NCBI GenBank assembly: GCA_037200445.1
Contig: JBBCGH010000001.1
Location: 992,001-1,056,000, forward strand
Origin: Alphaproteobacteria bacterium
GTDB taxonomy: Bacteria; Pseudomonadota; Alphaproteobacteria; Rhizobiales; Xanthobacteraceae
Length of the DNA: 64,000 bases
Direction of reading: 5' to 3'
Shown piece by piece: positions 26,154 to 35,045 of this stretch (within the stretch, counting starts at the first letter, position 1; every line of letters begins with the position of its first letter). The notes under the pieces are model-generated. The model was given only the letters and a program-made list of their open reading frames with translations, ran no database searches and was not told the DNA's origin. A program made the translations under genes and the position numbers.

Positions 26154-26978
26154 TCATCCCCCCTTCACCGCCCCCGCGGTGAGCCCCGCCACGATCTGGC
26201 GCTGTGCGAACACGGTGAGCAAGAGCACCGGGAAGGTCACGAGCAGCGCGGCGGCCGCCAAAGGCCCCCAGGAGAGCTGGTCGAACGAGATCATGTTGTA
26301 GACCGCGACGGGAAGCGTGCGCGTCTCACGCCCGGCGAGCACGATGCCGAACACGAAATTGTTCCACGAGAAGATCACCGCCAGGATGAACGCGACTGCG
26401 ATGCCGGGCTTGGCGATCGGCAGCGCCACGTGACGGAATACCTGCCAGCGGGTCGCGCCGTCGATCACGGCGGCTTCCTCGAGCTCAAGCGGTGTCGTCT
26501 CGAAGTAACCGATCATGATCCAGATCACGATCGGCACGGTGACGACCAGATGGATGATGATCTGCGGCACCAGCGTGCCGAGCAGGCCGAGCCACTGGAA
26601 CAGCAGAAACAGCGGGATCAGGTAGGAGAGCCCCGGCGTGATGCGCGCGATCAGGATCACGATCGCGGAGCGATGCGCCTGCATGCGCGCGATGCCGTAG
26701 CCCGCCGGCACCCCGACGGCGAGCGCTGCGAGCGTCGCGGTGCCGGTGACGATCAGCGTGTTGAAGAAATAGGTGATGAAGCGGTTCGAGGTGAGAACCT
26801 GGACGTAGTTCTCCCAGGCGAAGCGGTCCGGGATGAAAATCGGCGGCGAGGCCGCGTTGTCGATCTCGTATTTGACCGAGAGCGACAGCATCCAGAGGAA
26901 GAAGAAGATCGCAGGCGACACGATCAGGAACACGCAAATCGCAAGCCCGATCTTGTTGAGGACTTGGCGGAGGCTCAT
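26154..26978 (-). CDS. ABC sugar-type transporter permease, MalG family
   Basis: A 274-residue permease starting at ATG 26978, which overlaps the TGA of the MalF-type gene (ATGA). It has six predicted helices. The EAA loop that contacts the ATPase reads EEAAVIDGATRWQVFRHVAL near residue 170. NNFVFGIVLAGRETRTLPVA and the C-terminal hydrophobic segment are usual for MalG/UgpE-type subunits. It ends a minus-strand operon of binding protein, PaiB-like, MalF-type and MalG-type genes. No ATPase gene follows. Confidence 0.9.
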   Translation of the reverse strand: MSLRQVLNKIGLAICVFLIVSPAIFFFLWMLSLSVKYEIDNAASPPIFIPDRFAWENYVQVLTSNRFITYFFNTLIVTGTATLAALAVGVPAGYGIARMQAHRSAIVILIARITPGLSYLIPLFLLFQWLGLLGTLVPQIIIHLVVTVPIVIWIMIGYFETTPLELEEAAVIDGATRWQVFRHVALPIAKPGIAVAFILAVIFSWNNFVFGIVLAGRETRTLPVAVYNMISFDQLSWGPLAAAALLVTFPVLLLTVFAQRQIVAGLTAGAVKGG

Positions 26979-27877
26979 GCGCCGCCTCCCGCTTCGTTCC
27001 AGTGGAAGCGCTGGCGGAAGTAGAGCATCACCGCGGCGAGCATCACGATCAGCACGAAGAACACCAGCGCGATCGCCGAGCCGTAGCCGATGTCGTAGTA
27101 AACGAAGGCCACGCTGTAGAGATAAAGGTTGATCGTCTCCGAGGCGGAGCCGGGCCCGCCTTGCGTGATCGCGAAGATGATGTCGAAGCTCTTGAGCGCA
27201 TCGATCAGGCGGATCATGCCGGCGATGAAGATGAACGGCGTGATCAGCGGCAGCGTGATGTAGCGGAACATCTGCCAGAAGGTCGCGCCGTCGATCATCG
27301 CGCTTTCATAAGGCTCGGTCGGCAAGGCAGCGAGCCCGCCGAGCACGATCAACATCACCAGCGGCGTCCATTGCCAGGTCTCGACCAGCACCAGCGACGG
27401 GATCACGGTGACCGGATCGAACACCCAGAGCTGCGGCGGGATGCCGATGAGCGAGAGCAGGTAGTTCAGCACGCCGAGCTGCGGGTGGAACATCATGGTC
27501 CAGATCAGCGCGATCGCGACCGGCGTCGCCATCATCGGCATGATGAAGATGCCGCGCAGGACACCGCGCAGCGGAAATTTCTGGTGGAACACGACCGCCG
27601 CAAGCGTGCCGAAGACGAGCGGCAGCACGACGGATAGCGCGGTGTAGACCAGCGTGTGCCCTACCGCCTCGACGAAGCGCGGGTCGCCCGGCATGCGCAG
27701 GTAGTTCGAAAGGCCGACGAAGGTGGTCGGTGAGCCGACCTTCCATTCCTGCAGGCTCATCCAGATCGTGAAGACCCAGGGAAACACGATGACGGCGAGC
27801 ACGACGATCAGCGCCGGCAGCACGAACGGCCAGTAGGAGACGGGGCGGAGTTCGGGTTCGGCAAACTCCGCTGTCAT
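26975..27877 (-). CDS. ABC sugar-type transporter permease, MalF family
   Basis: About 300 residues with six helices. FVLPALIVVLAVIVFPWVFT is the first helix, and the EAA loop is YESAMIDGATFWQMFRYITL near residue 200. The start is uncertain: ATG 27877 gives MTAEFAEPELRPVSYW, but this ATG lies at the end of a palindromic repeat; ATG 27988 in the same frame would add 37 residues encoded by the repeat. Neither has a strong ribosome site. It pairs with the MalG-type subunit. Confidence 0.88.
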   Translation of the reverse strand: MTAEFAEPELRPVSYWPFVLPALIVVLAVIVFPWVFTIWMSLQEWKVGSPTTFVGLSNYLRMPGDPRFVEAVGHTLVYTALSVVLPLVFGTLAAVVFHQKFPLRGVLRGIFIMPMMATPVAIALIWTMMFHPQLGVLNYLLSLIGIPPQLWVFDPVTVIPSLVLVETWQWTPLVMLIVLGGLAALPTEPYESAMIDGATFWQMFRYITLPLITPFIFIAGMIRLIDALKSFDIIFAITQGGPGSASETINLYLYSVAFVYYDIGYGSAIALVFFVLIVMLAAVMLYFRQRFHWNEAGGGA

Positions 27878-27978
27878 CCCGGGCGAGGCCGCGGGCCGAG
27901 ACCCGAGACCCATATCGCCCCGAGTCATGATCGGGCTACATGGGTCCCGGATCGCCGCTGCGCGGCGTCCGGGATGAC
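27873..27978. repeat. Palindromic repeat, GTCATCCCGG family, at the start of a permease gene
   Basis: GTCATCCCGGGCGAGGCCGC at one end faces GCGGCGTCCGGGATGAC at the other, with inner CATATCGCCCCGAGTCATGA and ATGGGTCCCGG. It separates the PaiB-like gene from the MalF-type gene and supplies the probable start codon of the latter. Confidence 0.75.
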
Positions 27979-27998
27979 AAGCGTACATTTCGGCATGG

Positions 27999-28643
27999 TC
28001 ATTGCCCCCGCTCGGCGTTCTGGCGCGACACGGTCTCGGCGATTTCGAGGTCGTCGCCGGTTGCGCGCGCGTTCAGTCCGGTGACGACGCCCTTCCAGTC
28101 CTGCTCCACACGGTTCTGGCTCATCTTCCACTTGCCTTCGAGCCGCGTGATCGCGAAGCGGAAGCCGACGATGCCGCGCGTCATCACGTCGATGTAATTG
28201 TCCGGCGCGTCGGACAGGGCCCAGGGCCGCGCCTCGGTCTTTTCTTGCTGCGCAGTCAATTCGCCGACGTGGCGGACGAGCCAATCTTTCTCCTGCCTCA
28301 CGGCAGGCCGGCCATAGGCGTGCACCACCGCGTAGTTCCAGGTCGGCACGACTTTGCCGGTTTCGGCCTTGGTCGCGTACCAGTTCGGCGTGATGTAGCC
28401 CTCGGGCCCTTGGAAGATCATCAGCGCCTCATTGCCCTCCGCAAGCTCCTTCCAATGCGGATTGGCGCGCGCCAGATGGCATTCGATCGTGCCGAAGTTT
28501 CCTTCGTCCTTCAGCACGGTCGGCAGGTGGCTCGCATAGAGGCTGGACGCGCCCGACGAGATCAGCGCCGCGAAGGGCCGCCCGCGCATCAGCGCATGCA
28601 TCTGCGGCACATCGTCGACGCGAAAATGATCGGGCAGGTACAT
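27999..28643 (-). CDS. FMN-binding PaiB-family protein
   Basis: A 214-residue protein starting at ATG 28643. YLPDHFRVDDVPQMHALMR begins the FMN-binding split barrel; LISSGASSLYASHLPTVL, FQGPEGYITPNWYATK and VVPTWNYAVVHAYG are all family landmarks. PaiB was described in Bacillus as a regulator and FMN-binding protein; many homologues look like pyridoxamine-oxidase-fold enzymes. It lies between the binding-protein and permease genes of a sugar-type ABC transporter, an unusual position. Confidence 0.88.
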   Translation of the reverse strand: MYLPDHFRVDDVPQMHALMRGRPFAALISSGASSLYASHLPTVLKDEGNFGTIECHLARANPHWKELAEGNEALMIFQGPEGYITPNWYATKAETGKVVPTWNYAVVHAYGRPAVRQEKDWLVRHVGELTAQQEKTEARPWALSDAPDNYIDVMTRGIVGFRFAITRLEGKWKMSQNRVEQDWKGVVTGLNARATGDDLEIAETVSRQNAERGQ

Positions 28644-28659
28644 GCGAATTCACTTGATC

Positions 28660-28689
28660 TCTCTCCCCCCGCGCACGCGGGGGGAGAGA
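28660..28689. terminator. Perfect 14-bp hairpin within the ABC operon
   Basis: TCTCTCCCCCCGCG at 28660-28673 is the exact reverse complement of 28676-28689, with a two-base spacer. It sits just after the binding-protein gene (minus strand) and before the PaiB-like gene. There is no T-run, so it may stabilise the upstream mRNA or reduce readthrough rather than end transcription fully, giving more binding protein than membrane subunits. Confidence 0.6.
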
Positions 28690-28701
28690 AGGTGGCAGGT
28701 C

Positions 28702-30027
28702 TTACGATGCCTTCTCGCTGCGTTCCAGGATCGGGCGGAACTGCTCGTGCGCCTTCTTCAGTTCGGTTGCCGGGTCAGCGCCCGAGAGCGTCGACGTCAC
28801 CGCCGCGCCGACCAGATCGCGCCATTCGGCGACCGGGATAATCACCGGCAGGCCGAGCTTCGAAATCTTGCCCGCGTCGAGCACCGACTGGAACCATTCC
28901 TTCGGCAAAGTCACACCCTTCTGCACGTCCGCATCGTTGAGCACCGAATTGCGGAACGAAACGCCGCCGCCGGCCTGTACCAGCCGCGAACCTTGCGTCT
29001 TGGACACCACCCACTGGCAGAGCAGGTAGGCGGCTTCCTTTTTGGTGCACGCAGCCGGAATACCGATGCCGTCGCCATAGGTCGCCGAGTACTGCCCCTT
29101 CGGCCCGGCAGGCACCATCGTGTAGCCGACCTTGCCGGCGACGCGCGATGAGTTCGGGTTCTCGACCCCCGGCGCCCAGCCGACGCCGTCGACCCACATC
29201 GCGGCGCGCCCTTGCGCGAATGCCGCGAGCGACTCCATCCAGTTGAAGCCGGCGACGCCCGGAGGCGAAGATTTGTTGGAGCGCACATAGGACTTCGTCG
29301 CCTCGACCGCCTCGGGGCCGTCGGTGAGGATGTTGCCGCTCTTGTCGAGGAATTCGCCGCCGTAGTTGAGGAAGTAGTTGGTCCACAGCGTCATGTTGGC
29401 GTTCTTCAGGCCGCGCCCGACATAGCCGAAGATGCCGGCCTTGGTGTCGGTGAGCTTCTCGGCGAGCGCGTTCATCTCGTCGAGCGTCTTGGGCGGCTGC
29501 ACGCCCGCCTTCGCGAAGATCTCCTTGTTGTAATAGAGGATGAAGTAGTCGACCGACCACGGCAGCGAGAGCATCTGCCCCTTGTCGTTCTTGGCGTAGG
29601 AGAGACCCGCGGCCGAGAAATCGCTCTCGACGAGGTCCGGCGCGGTCAGCGTCGGGTCCTTCATGAACGGCGTGATGTCGGCGAGCCATCCGGCCTTCTC
29701 GAACTGCCGCTTCTGCACGTGATAGGAAAGATGCACGACGTCGAAGCTCGGCTTGCCGGACGCAAGCTCGATCACGCATTTCTGGCGCTGTTGCTGCTCC
29801 GGGATCTGCTCCGACTCGACCTGAATGCCGGTCAGGTCGGTGAATTCCTTGATGTACTTCTGGAAGTTATCGCCGCGCGGCCCCTTGGCGAGGATCGCTT
29901 CGAGCTTGGTGCCGGAGTATTTCTTCCAGTTCACCTGCGAGAATGCAGGGGTTGCGGCGAAACCGGCGGCGCCGGCCGCAGCGGTGCCGGCGAGCACGGC
30001 GCGGCGGGTGAGCTTGCGTTGATTCAT
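28702..30027 (-). CDS. ABC transporter sugar-type extracellular solute-binding protein (family 1)
   Basis: A 441-residue binding protein starting at ATG 30027 with GGGAGG upstream. The N-terminus has a Tat-type signal (KLTRRAVLAGTAAAGAAGF, cleavage near AFS). FDVVHLSYHVQKRQFEKAGW, SLPWSVDYFILYYNKEIFAK and FAQGRAAMWVDGVGW are characteristic of MalE/UgpB-type proteins for sugars and polyols. It leads the minus-strand operon with PaiB-like, MalF-type and MalG-type genes. The ligand is not predictable. Confidence 0.9.
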   Translation of the reverse strand: MNQRKLTRRAVLAGTAAAGAAGFAATPAFSQVNWKKYSGTKLEAILAKGPRGDNFQKYIKEFTDLTGIQVESEQIPEQQQRQKCVIELASGKPSFDVVHLSYHVQKRQFEKAGWLADITPFMKDPTLTAPDLVESDFSAAGLSYAKNDKGQMLSLPWSVDYFILYYNKEIFAKAGVQPPKTLDEMNALAEKLTDTKAGIFGYVGRGLKNANMTLWTNYFLNYGGEFLDKSGNILTDGPEAVEATKSYVRSNKSSPPGVAGFNWMESLAAFAQGRAAMWVDGVGWAPGVENPNSSRVAGKVGYTMVPAGPKGQYSATYGDGIGIPAACTKKEAAYLLCQWVVSKTQGSRLVQAGGGVSFRNSVLNDADVQKGVTLPKEWFQSVLDAGKISKLGLPVIIPVAEWRDLVGAAVTSTLSGADPATELKKAHEQFRPILERSEKAS

Positions 30028-30171
30028 CGTGGTCCTCCCGAATTTTCGTTCGTGTCGTGGGCTGATTGTAGCGCGTGCTAACATGTTTGCCAGCCGCGAC
30101 TGCTCGCCGCAAGCTTGACCCGCGCGGCGGTCAAATGTGATGGTGCATAACAATTGCATCCCGGTCAGAGA

Positions 30172-30963
30172 ATGGCGACAGCGCGACCCAGATTGCCCAA
30201 ATCGCTGAAGGTTACGCGGCGCGGCGCCGTCGCGATCGTCACGCTGGCGCGCCCCGAGAAGCGCAATGCGCTCAACGATACCACCGTGCTCGGGCTTGAA
30301 GCCTTTTTCGATGCGCTGCCTGCGGGCGTGAAGGCGGTGGTGCTCAACGCGGAGGGAAAGCATTTCTCCGCCGGGCTCGATCTTTCCGAATTGAAGGTGC
30401 TGAGCACCGAGGACGGCGTCGCGCACTCACGCGTCTGGCATTGCATCTTCGATAAAATCGAATTCGGGCGCGTGCCGGTCGTCACCGTGATGCACGGCGC
30501 GGTGATCGGGGGCGGGCTCGAGCTTGCGGCGGCGACGCACATTCGCGTCGCGGAGCGCTCGGCCTATTACGCGCTGCCCGAGGGCTCGCGCGGCATTTTC
30601 GTCGGCGGCGGCGGCTCGGTGAGGTTGCCGCGGCTGATCGGCGTCTCGCGCATGATCGACCTGATGCTGACCGGGCGCACCTACGGCGCCGAAGAAGGCC
30701 AGGCGCTCGGGCTGTCGCATTATCTGGTCGGCGACGGCGAGGGGCTCGCCAAGGGCATCGAGATTGCGAAACGCATCGCGGGGAATTCGCCGGTGTCGAA
30801 TTTCGCGATCATGAACGTGCTGCCGCGCATCGCCGAGCAGGACCGCGCCAGCGGCTTCGTGATGGAGTCGCTCACTGCCGCCATCGCGCAAGGGAGCGGC
30901 GAGGCGAAGAATCGGATCAAGGCGTTTCTGGAAAAGCGCGCCGCCAAGGTCGAGCGGAAGTGA
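30172..30963 (+). CDS. Enoyl-CoA hydratase/isomerase family protein
   Basis: A 263-residue crotonase starting at ATG 30172; the ribosome site is weak, and TTG 30154 is an alternative. VAIVTLARPEKRNALND, GKHFSAGLDLSEL (oxyanion hole) and MHGAVIGGGLELAAATHIRV are standard; YYALPEGSRGIFVGGGGSVR covers the catalytic acid region. It is the first gene of a plus-strand operon with a feruloyl-CoA-synthetase-like ligase, thiolase and dehydrogenase. It could hydrate the aryl-propenoyl-CoA made by the next gene product. Confidence 0.88.
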   Translation: MATARPRLPKSLKVTRRGAVAIVTLARPEKRNALNDTTVLGLEAFFDALPAGVKAVVLNAEGKHFSAGLDLSELKVLSTEDGVAHSRVWHCIFDKIEFGRVPVVTVMHGAVIGGGLELAAATHIRVAERSAYYALPEGSRGIFVGGGGSVRLPRLIGVSRMIDLMLTGRTYGAEEGQALGLSHYLVGDGEGLAKGIEIAKRIAGNSPVSNFAIMNVLPRIAEQDRASGFVMESLTAAIAQGSGEAKNRIKAFLEKRAAKVERK

Positions 30964-32807
30964 TGGCTATTCCGCAAGCCGCGCGGAGTGAATCGCCGCG
31001 CCGTGTGCGTGCCGTGAAACTTTGTGCGCCGGAGGTGCAAGTCGACCGCCGCACGGACGGCACGCTCTATCTCAAATCCGGCCGCACGCTGCCGGCGTAT
31101 CCCGACAAGCTGACCGACCGGCTGGTGCACTGGGCCAACGCCGCGCCCGAGCGCGTGTTCATGGCCGACCGCGCCGCTGATGGCGGCTGGCGCACCATCA
31201 GCTACGCGCGGACATTGGAGCGGGTTCGCCGCATCGGCGCCGCGCTGCTCACACGCAATCTCTCCGCCGAGCGCCCGATCGTCATTCTCTCCGGCAACGA
31301 CCTCGAACACGCGCTGCTTGGCCTCGCCGCCAACTACGTCGGCATTCCGTATGCGCCGGTTTCGCCCGCCTATTCGCTGATCTCGTCGGACTTCGGCAAG
31401 CTCAAGCACATCTTCGGCCTGCTCACCCCCGGGCTCGTCTATGCCTGCAGCGCGCAATACCAGCGGGCTATTGCGTCCGCGGTGTCGCACGGAACGGAGT
31501 TGATCGTCCGCTCGCTGGACAACCTCGATGCCGCGCCCGAAGCCGCCGACGCGGCTCATGCGCGCGTCACGGGAGACACCATCGCGAAACTCCTCTTCAC
31601 CTCCGGCTCCACCGGCAATCCAAAAGGCGTGATCAACACGCAGCGCATGTGGTGCGCGAACCAGGCGATGATCGCCTCGGCGCTGCAATTCTTCGCCGAC
31701 GAGCCTCCGGTCATCGTCGACTGGGCGCCGTGGCATCATACGGCCGGCGGCAACCACGATGTCGGGCTCGTGCTCCATCACGGCGGCACGATGTACATCG
31801 ACGGCGGCAAGCCGCTGCCGGGCGCGATCGAAGAGACGGTGCGAAACCTGCGGGAGATCGCGCCGACCTGGTACTTCACGGTGCCGAAGGGTTACGAGGC
31901 GCTGCTGCCGTTCTTCCGTGAAGACGGGGCGCTGCGCGAAACATTCTTCTCGCGCCTGAAGGTGCTGTGGTTCGCCGGTGCGGGGCTTGCGCAGCACGTG
32001 TTCGACGAGTGGAAGGACATGGCGCACCGCACCTGCGGCGAGGATATCTTGTTCCTCACCGGCCTCGGCTCGACCGAGACCGCGCCCTATGCGTTCGGCC
32101 GCATGTGGGACACGCCGGACGCCACCAACGTCGGGCTGCCGCCACCTGGCCTCGATGTGAAGCTGGTGCCGCTGGGCGAGGGGAAATACGAGGGGCGTCT
32201 GAAGGGCCCGAGCATTACGCCCGGTTACTGGCGCGAACCGCAGCTCACCGCGGAAGCCTTTGATGAGGAAGGCTTTTACAAGCTCGGCGATGCCTTGCGT
32301 TTCGACGACCCGGCGCGGCCCGAAAAGGGCCTGTGTTTCGAGGGCCGCATCGCGGAGGACTTCAAGCTCGCGACCGGAACCTGGGTGGCTGTCGGGCCGC
32401 TGCGCGTTGCGGTCATTTCCCGCTGCGCGCCCTACGTGAAAGACGTCGTGATTGCCGGCGCGGACCGCGATTATCTGGCGGCCTTGATCTTCCCCGATCT
32501 CGATGCCTGCCGCCGCTTCGCGCCCGACCTCCCGGCAGGCGCCAGCGCCGCCGACATCGTGGCGCATGAGAGCGTGCGGCGCGAATTCCGTGACCTGCTG
32601 TACGGCTTTGCGCGGCAAGCGACCGGCTCGTCCAACCGCATCATGCGTGCGATGCTGCTCGATACGCCGCCTTCGCTCGATGCCGGCGAGGCGACCGACA
32701 AGGGCTCGATCAACCAGCGCATGGTGCTGAAAAACCGCGCCGCGCTGGTCGACGAGCTTTATGCTGACACGCCATCCGCGCGCGTCGTCGCGATCGACGA
32801 AAGGTAA
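30963..32807 (+). CDS. Feruloyl-CoA synthetase-like AMP-dependent acid-CoA ligase
   Basis: A 614-residue adenylate-forming ligase. ATG 30963 overlaps the TGA of the hydratase gene (TGATG); GTG 30960 is also possible. The phosphate loop [18 protein letters not shown] is near residue 210, the A5 motif is [17 protein letters not shown] near 365, and the hinge aspartate lies in [30 protein letters not shown] and [10 protein letters not shown] match feruloyl-CoA synthetases better than acetyl- or long-chain ligases. A loop [20 protein letters not shown] replaces the usual A8 with its conserved lysine. The likely role is activation of an aromatic propenoate. Confidence 0.85.
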   Translation: MAIPQAARSESPRRVRAVKLCAPEVQVDRRTDGTLYLKSGRTLPAYPDKLTDRLVHWANAAPERVFMADRAADGGWRTISYARTLERVRRIGAALLTRNLSAERPIVILSGNDLEHALLGLAANYVGIPYAPVSPAYSLISSDFGKLKHIFGLLTPGLVYACSAQYQRAIASAVSHGTELIVRSLDNLDAAPEAADAAHARVTGDTIAKLLFTSGSTGNPKGVINTQRMWCANQAMIASALQFFADEPPVIVDWAPWHHTAGGNHDVGLVLHHGGTMYIDGGKPLPGAIEETVRNLREIAPTWYFTVPKGYEALLPFFREDGALRETFFSRLKVLWFAGAGLAQHVFDEWKDMAHRTCGEDILFLTGLGSTETAPYAFGRMWDTPDATNVGLPPPGLDVKLVPLGEGKYEGRLKGPSITPGYWREPQLTAEAFDEEGFYKLGDALRFDDPARPEKGLCFEGRIAEDFKLATGTWVAVGPLRVAVISRCAPYVKDVVIAGADRDYLAALIFPDLDACRRFAPDLPAGASAADIVAHESVRREFRDLLYGFARQATGSSNRIMRAMLLDTPPSLDAGEATDKGSINQRMVLKNRAALVDELYADTPSARVVAIDER

Positions 32808-32810
32808 CGC

Positions 32811-34058
32811 ATGAGCAAGGCGCTCACCGCATCCTGGCAGGACGTGTGGCTGCTCGACGGCGTGCGCACGCCCTTCGTCGATTACAATGGCGCACTGGCG
32901 CAAATCTCGCCGATCGATCTCGGCATCAAGGCGGCGCGTGCGGTGTTCGCACGCTCCGGCGCCTCGCCGGAAGATGTCGGCACGGTGATCACCGGCAACA
33001 TGGCGCAGGCGAGCTTCGATGCGTATCTGCTGCCGCGCCACATCGGGCTTTATGCCGGCGTGCCGATCGAGACGCCCGCGCACATGGTGCAGCGCGTGTG
33101 CGGCACCGGCATCGAGGTGCTGATGCAGGCGGCGGACAGCGTCACCCACAGGGATGTCGATCTCGCACTCTGCGTCGGCGCCGAGTCGATGAGCCGCAAC
33201 CCGGTTGCGTCCTATACGAGCCGCGGCGGCTTCCGCATGGGGCAGGTCGAGTTCAAGGACTTCCTGTGGGAGGCGCTCGCCGACGGCTCCTGCGACGTCA
33301 CCATGGGCACGACGGCGGAAAACCTCGCGCGGCAATATCAGATCACGCGCGGCGAAGTGGACGCCTACGCGGTGCGCTCGTTCGAACGCGCCATGGCGGC
33401 GCAGAAGTCCGGATTTCTCGCGGGTGAGATCGCGCCTGTCACCACCGAGGAATTCGCGCGCGAGGGCTACAATCCGCGCGGCATCAGGCTCGCGCGTGAC
33501 GCGAAGCCGGTCGACCACGACACGCACGTGCGCGCGTCGACTGTCGAGCAGCTGGCGAAAATCCGGCCCGCCTTCGGCGGCGTGCAGACCGGCGGCAACT
33601 CGTCGGCAATCGTCGATGGCGCGGCCGCCGCGCTGGTCGCCTCGGCGGGCTATGCCGAGAAGCAGAGCAAGCAGCCACTCGTGCGCCTCGTCGCGGGAGC
33701 GGCGGCCGGCGTGCCACCCGAGATCATGGGCATCGGTCCGGTGCCGGCGATCCAGGCGGCGCTCGAGAAGGCCGGCCTGAGGCTCGGCGACATCGATCGC
33801 TTCGAGATCAACGAGGCGTTCGGCGCGCAGGTGATGGCCTGCTCGCGCGCGCTTTCTCTCGACGAGGAGAAGCTCAACGTGAACGGCGGGGCGATCGCGA
33901 TCGGCCATCCGCTCGGCGCGACCGGCGTGCGCCTCTCGGTCACGCTGGCGCGCGAATTGAAGCGCTCAGGGCTCCGCTACGGCGTCGCCTCCGCCTGCAT
34001 CGGCGGAGGGCAGGGCATCGCACTGATCATCGAAAATCCCGAAGGGAGGAAACACTAG
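32811..34058 (+). CDS. Thiolase family protein (acetyl-CoA acyltransferase)
   Basis: A 415-residue thiolase starting at ATG 32811, four bases after the ligase stop. The nucleophile cysteine is in QRVCGTGIEVLMQ near residue 97, NEAFGAQVM near residue 340 carries the usual active-site loop, the histidine is in AIAIGHPLGATG and the second cysteine in ASACIGGGQG. In beta-oxidation it would cleave a 3-oxoacyl-CoA and release acetyl-CoA. Its stop TAG is followed at once by the dehydrogenase gene. Confidence 0.9.
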   Translation: MSKALTASWQDVWLLDGVRTPFVDYNGALAQISPIDLGIKAARAVFARSGASPEDVGTVITGNMAQASFDAYLLPRHIGLYAGVPIETPAHMVQRVCGTGIEVLMQAADSVTHRDVDLALCVGAESMSRNPVASYTSRGGFRMGQVEFKDFLWEALADGSCDVTMGTTAENLARQYQITRGEVDAYAVRSFERAMAAQKSGFLAGEIAPVTTEEFAREGYNPRGIRLARDAKPVDHDTHVRASTVEQLAKIRPAFGGVQTGGNSSAIVDGAAAALVASAGYAEKQSKQPLVRLVAGAAAGVPPEIMGIGPVPAIQAALEKAGLRLGDIDRFEINEAFGAQVMACSRALSLDEEKLNVNGGAIAIGHPLGATGVRLSVTLARELKRSGLRYGVASACIGGGQGIALIIENPEGRKH

Positions 34059-34820
34059 ATGGACATCAAGGGACACGCCGCGATCGTCACCGGCGGCGGC
34101 TCGGGGCTCGGCGCCGCGACTGCCGCCGAGCTGGCGAAGGCCGGCGCCAAGGTCGCGCTGCTCGACGTCAACATGGATGCGGCGAACGCGCACGCCAAGG
34201 CGATCGGCGCGATCGCGATCAAGTGCGACGTTTCCGATGGCGCGAGCGCGGAAGCGGCGATCAAGGAGGCCAATGCCAAGAACGGCGTCGCGCGCATCCT
34301 GATCAATTGCGCCGGCATCGGCAAAGCTGGCCGCATCGTCGGGCGCGAAGGCCCGATGCCGCTCGGCAACTACGAGCAGGTCATCAAGGTCAATCTCATC
34401 GGCTCGTTCAACACGCTGCGCCTGTTCGCGGCCGACTGCTCCAAGACCGAGGCGCTCGAAGAGGGCGAGCGCGGCGTCGCCATCAACACGGCGTCGGTCG
34501 CGGCCTATGACGGCCAGATCGGGCAAGCGTCGTATTCGTCCTCGAAGGGCGGCATCGTCGCGCTGACCTTGCCGGCCGCCCGCGAGCTCGCGCAGTTCGG
34601 CATCCGGGTCTGCGCGATAGCGCCGGGCATCTTCTATACGCCGATGCTGATGGGGCTCACGGAAGAAATCCGCAAGGGCCTGGCGGCGTCGATTCCGTTC
34701 CCGCAGGTGCTGGGCAAGCCGGAGCAATATGCGGCGCTCGCGCGCCACATCGTGGAGAACCGCTATCTCAACGGCGAAGTGATCCGGTTGGATGGCGCGT
34801 TACGCATGGCGCCCAAATGA
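34059..34820 (+). CDS. Short-chain dehydrogenase, 3-hydroxyacyl-CoA dehydrogenase type II-like
   Basis: A 253-residue SDR beginning directly after the thiolase stop. The nucleotide motif is TGGGSGLGAAT near residue 12, the NAG-type strand is INCAGIG near residue 85, and the catalytic Tyr/Lys are in ASYSSSKGG near residues 159-163. NTASVAAYDGQIGQ and the C-terminal segment after the active site (IAPGIFYTPMLMGLTEEI) resemble HSD10-type enzymes that oxidise 3-hydroxyacyl-CoA. This supplies the step between hydratase and thiolase. Confidence 0.88.
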   Translation: MDIKGHAAIVTGGGSGLGAATAAELAKAGAKVALLDVNMDAANAHAKAIGAIAIKCDVSDGASAEAAIKEANAKNGVARILINCAGIGKAGRIVGREGPMPLGNYEQVIKVNLIGSFNTLRLFAADCSKTEALEEGERGVAINTASVAAYDGQIGQASYSSSKGGIVALTLPAARELAQFGIRVCAIAPGIFYTPMLMGLTEEIRKGLAASIPFPQVLGKPEQYAALARHIVENRYLNGEVIRLDGALRMAPK

Positions 34821-34830
34821 CGGCGAAGCC

Positions 34831-35033
34831 GTCATCCCGGAAGCCGCCGCAGGCGGCTATCCGGGATCCCGCGCCGCATACTCGGCGCGCTCCCTCCCCC
34901 CCTGTGGGGGAGGGTTGGGGAGGGGGGTCGGAGTTGTTTGGCGCTGATTGCGCGACATGCAGGACCCCCACCCCTAACCCCTCCCCGCAAGGGGGAGGGG
35001 AACACGCCGAGCGCGTGGCGCGGCCGGGATGAC
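34831..35033. repeat. Nested palindromic repeats: GTCATCCCGG element split by a CCCTCCCC element
   Basis: Outer arms GTCATCCCGG (34831-34840) and CCGGGATGAC (35024-35033) match, and pairing continues inward (CCGCGCC and TCGGCG segments). The centre (34891-35000) holds a second repeat of the C-run/G-run type with TCCCTCCCCCC at one end and GGGGGAGGGGA at the other. One element seems to have inserted into the loop of the other. It fills the gap between the dehydrogenase and thioesterase genes. Confidence 0.7.
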
Positions 35034-35045
35034 ATCGGAGAGTTC

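Noticed and set aside
30720-33908. A very long open frame on the minus strand across the ligase and thiolase genes
   Set aside because: It mirrors two well-supported plus-strand genes and has arginine/histidine-rich sequence with no family pattern. High GC makes such antisense frames common; this applies to many others in the window.
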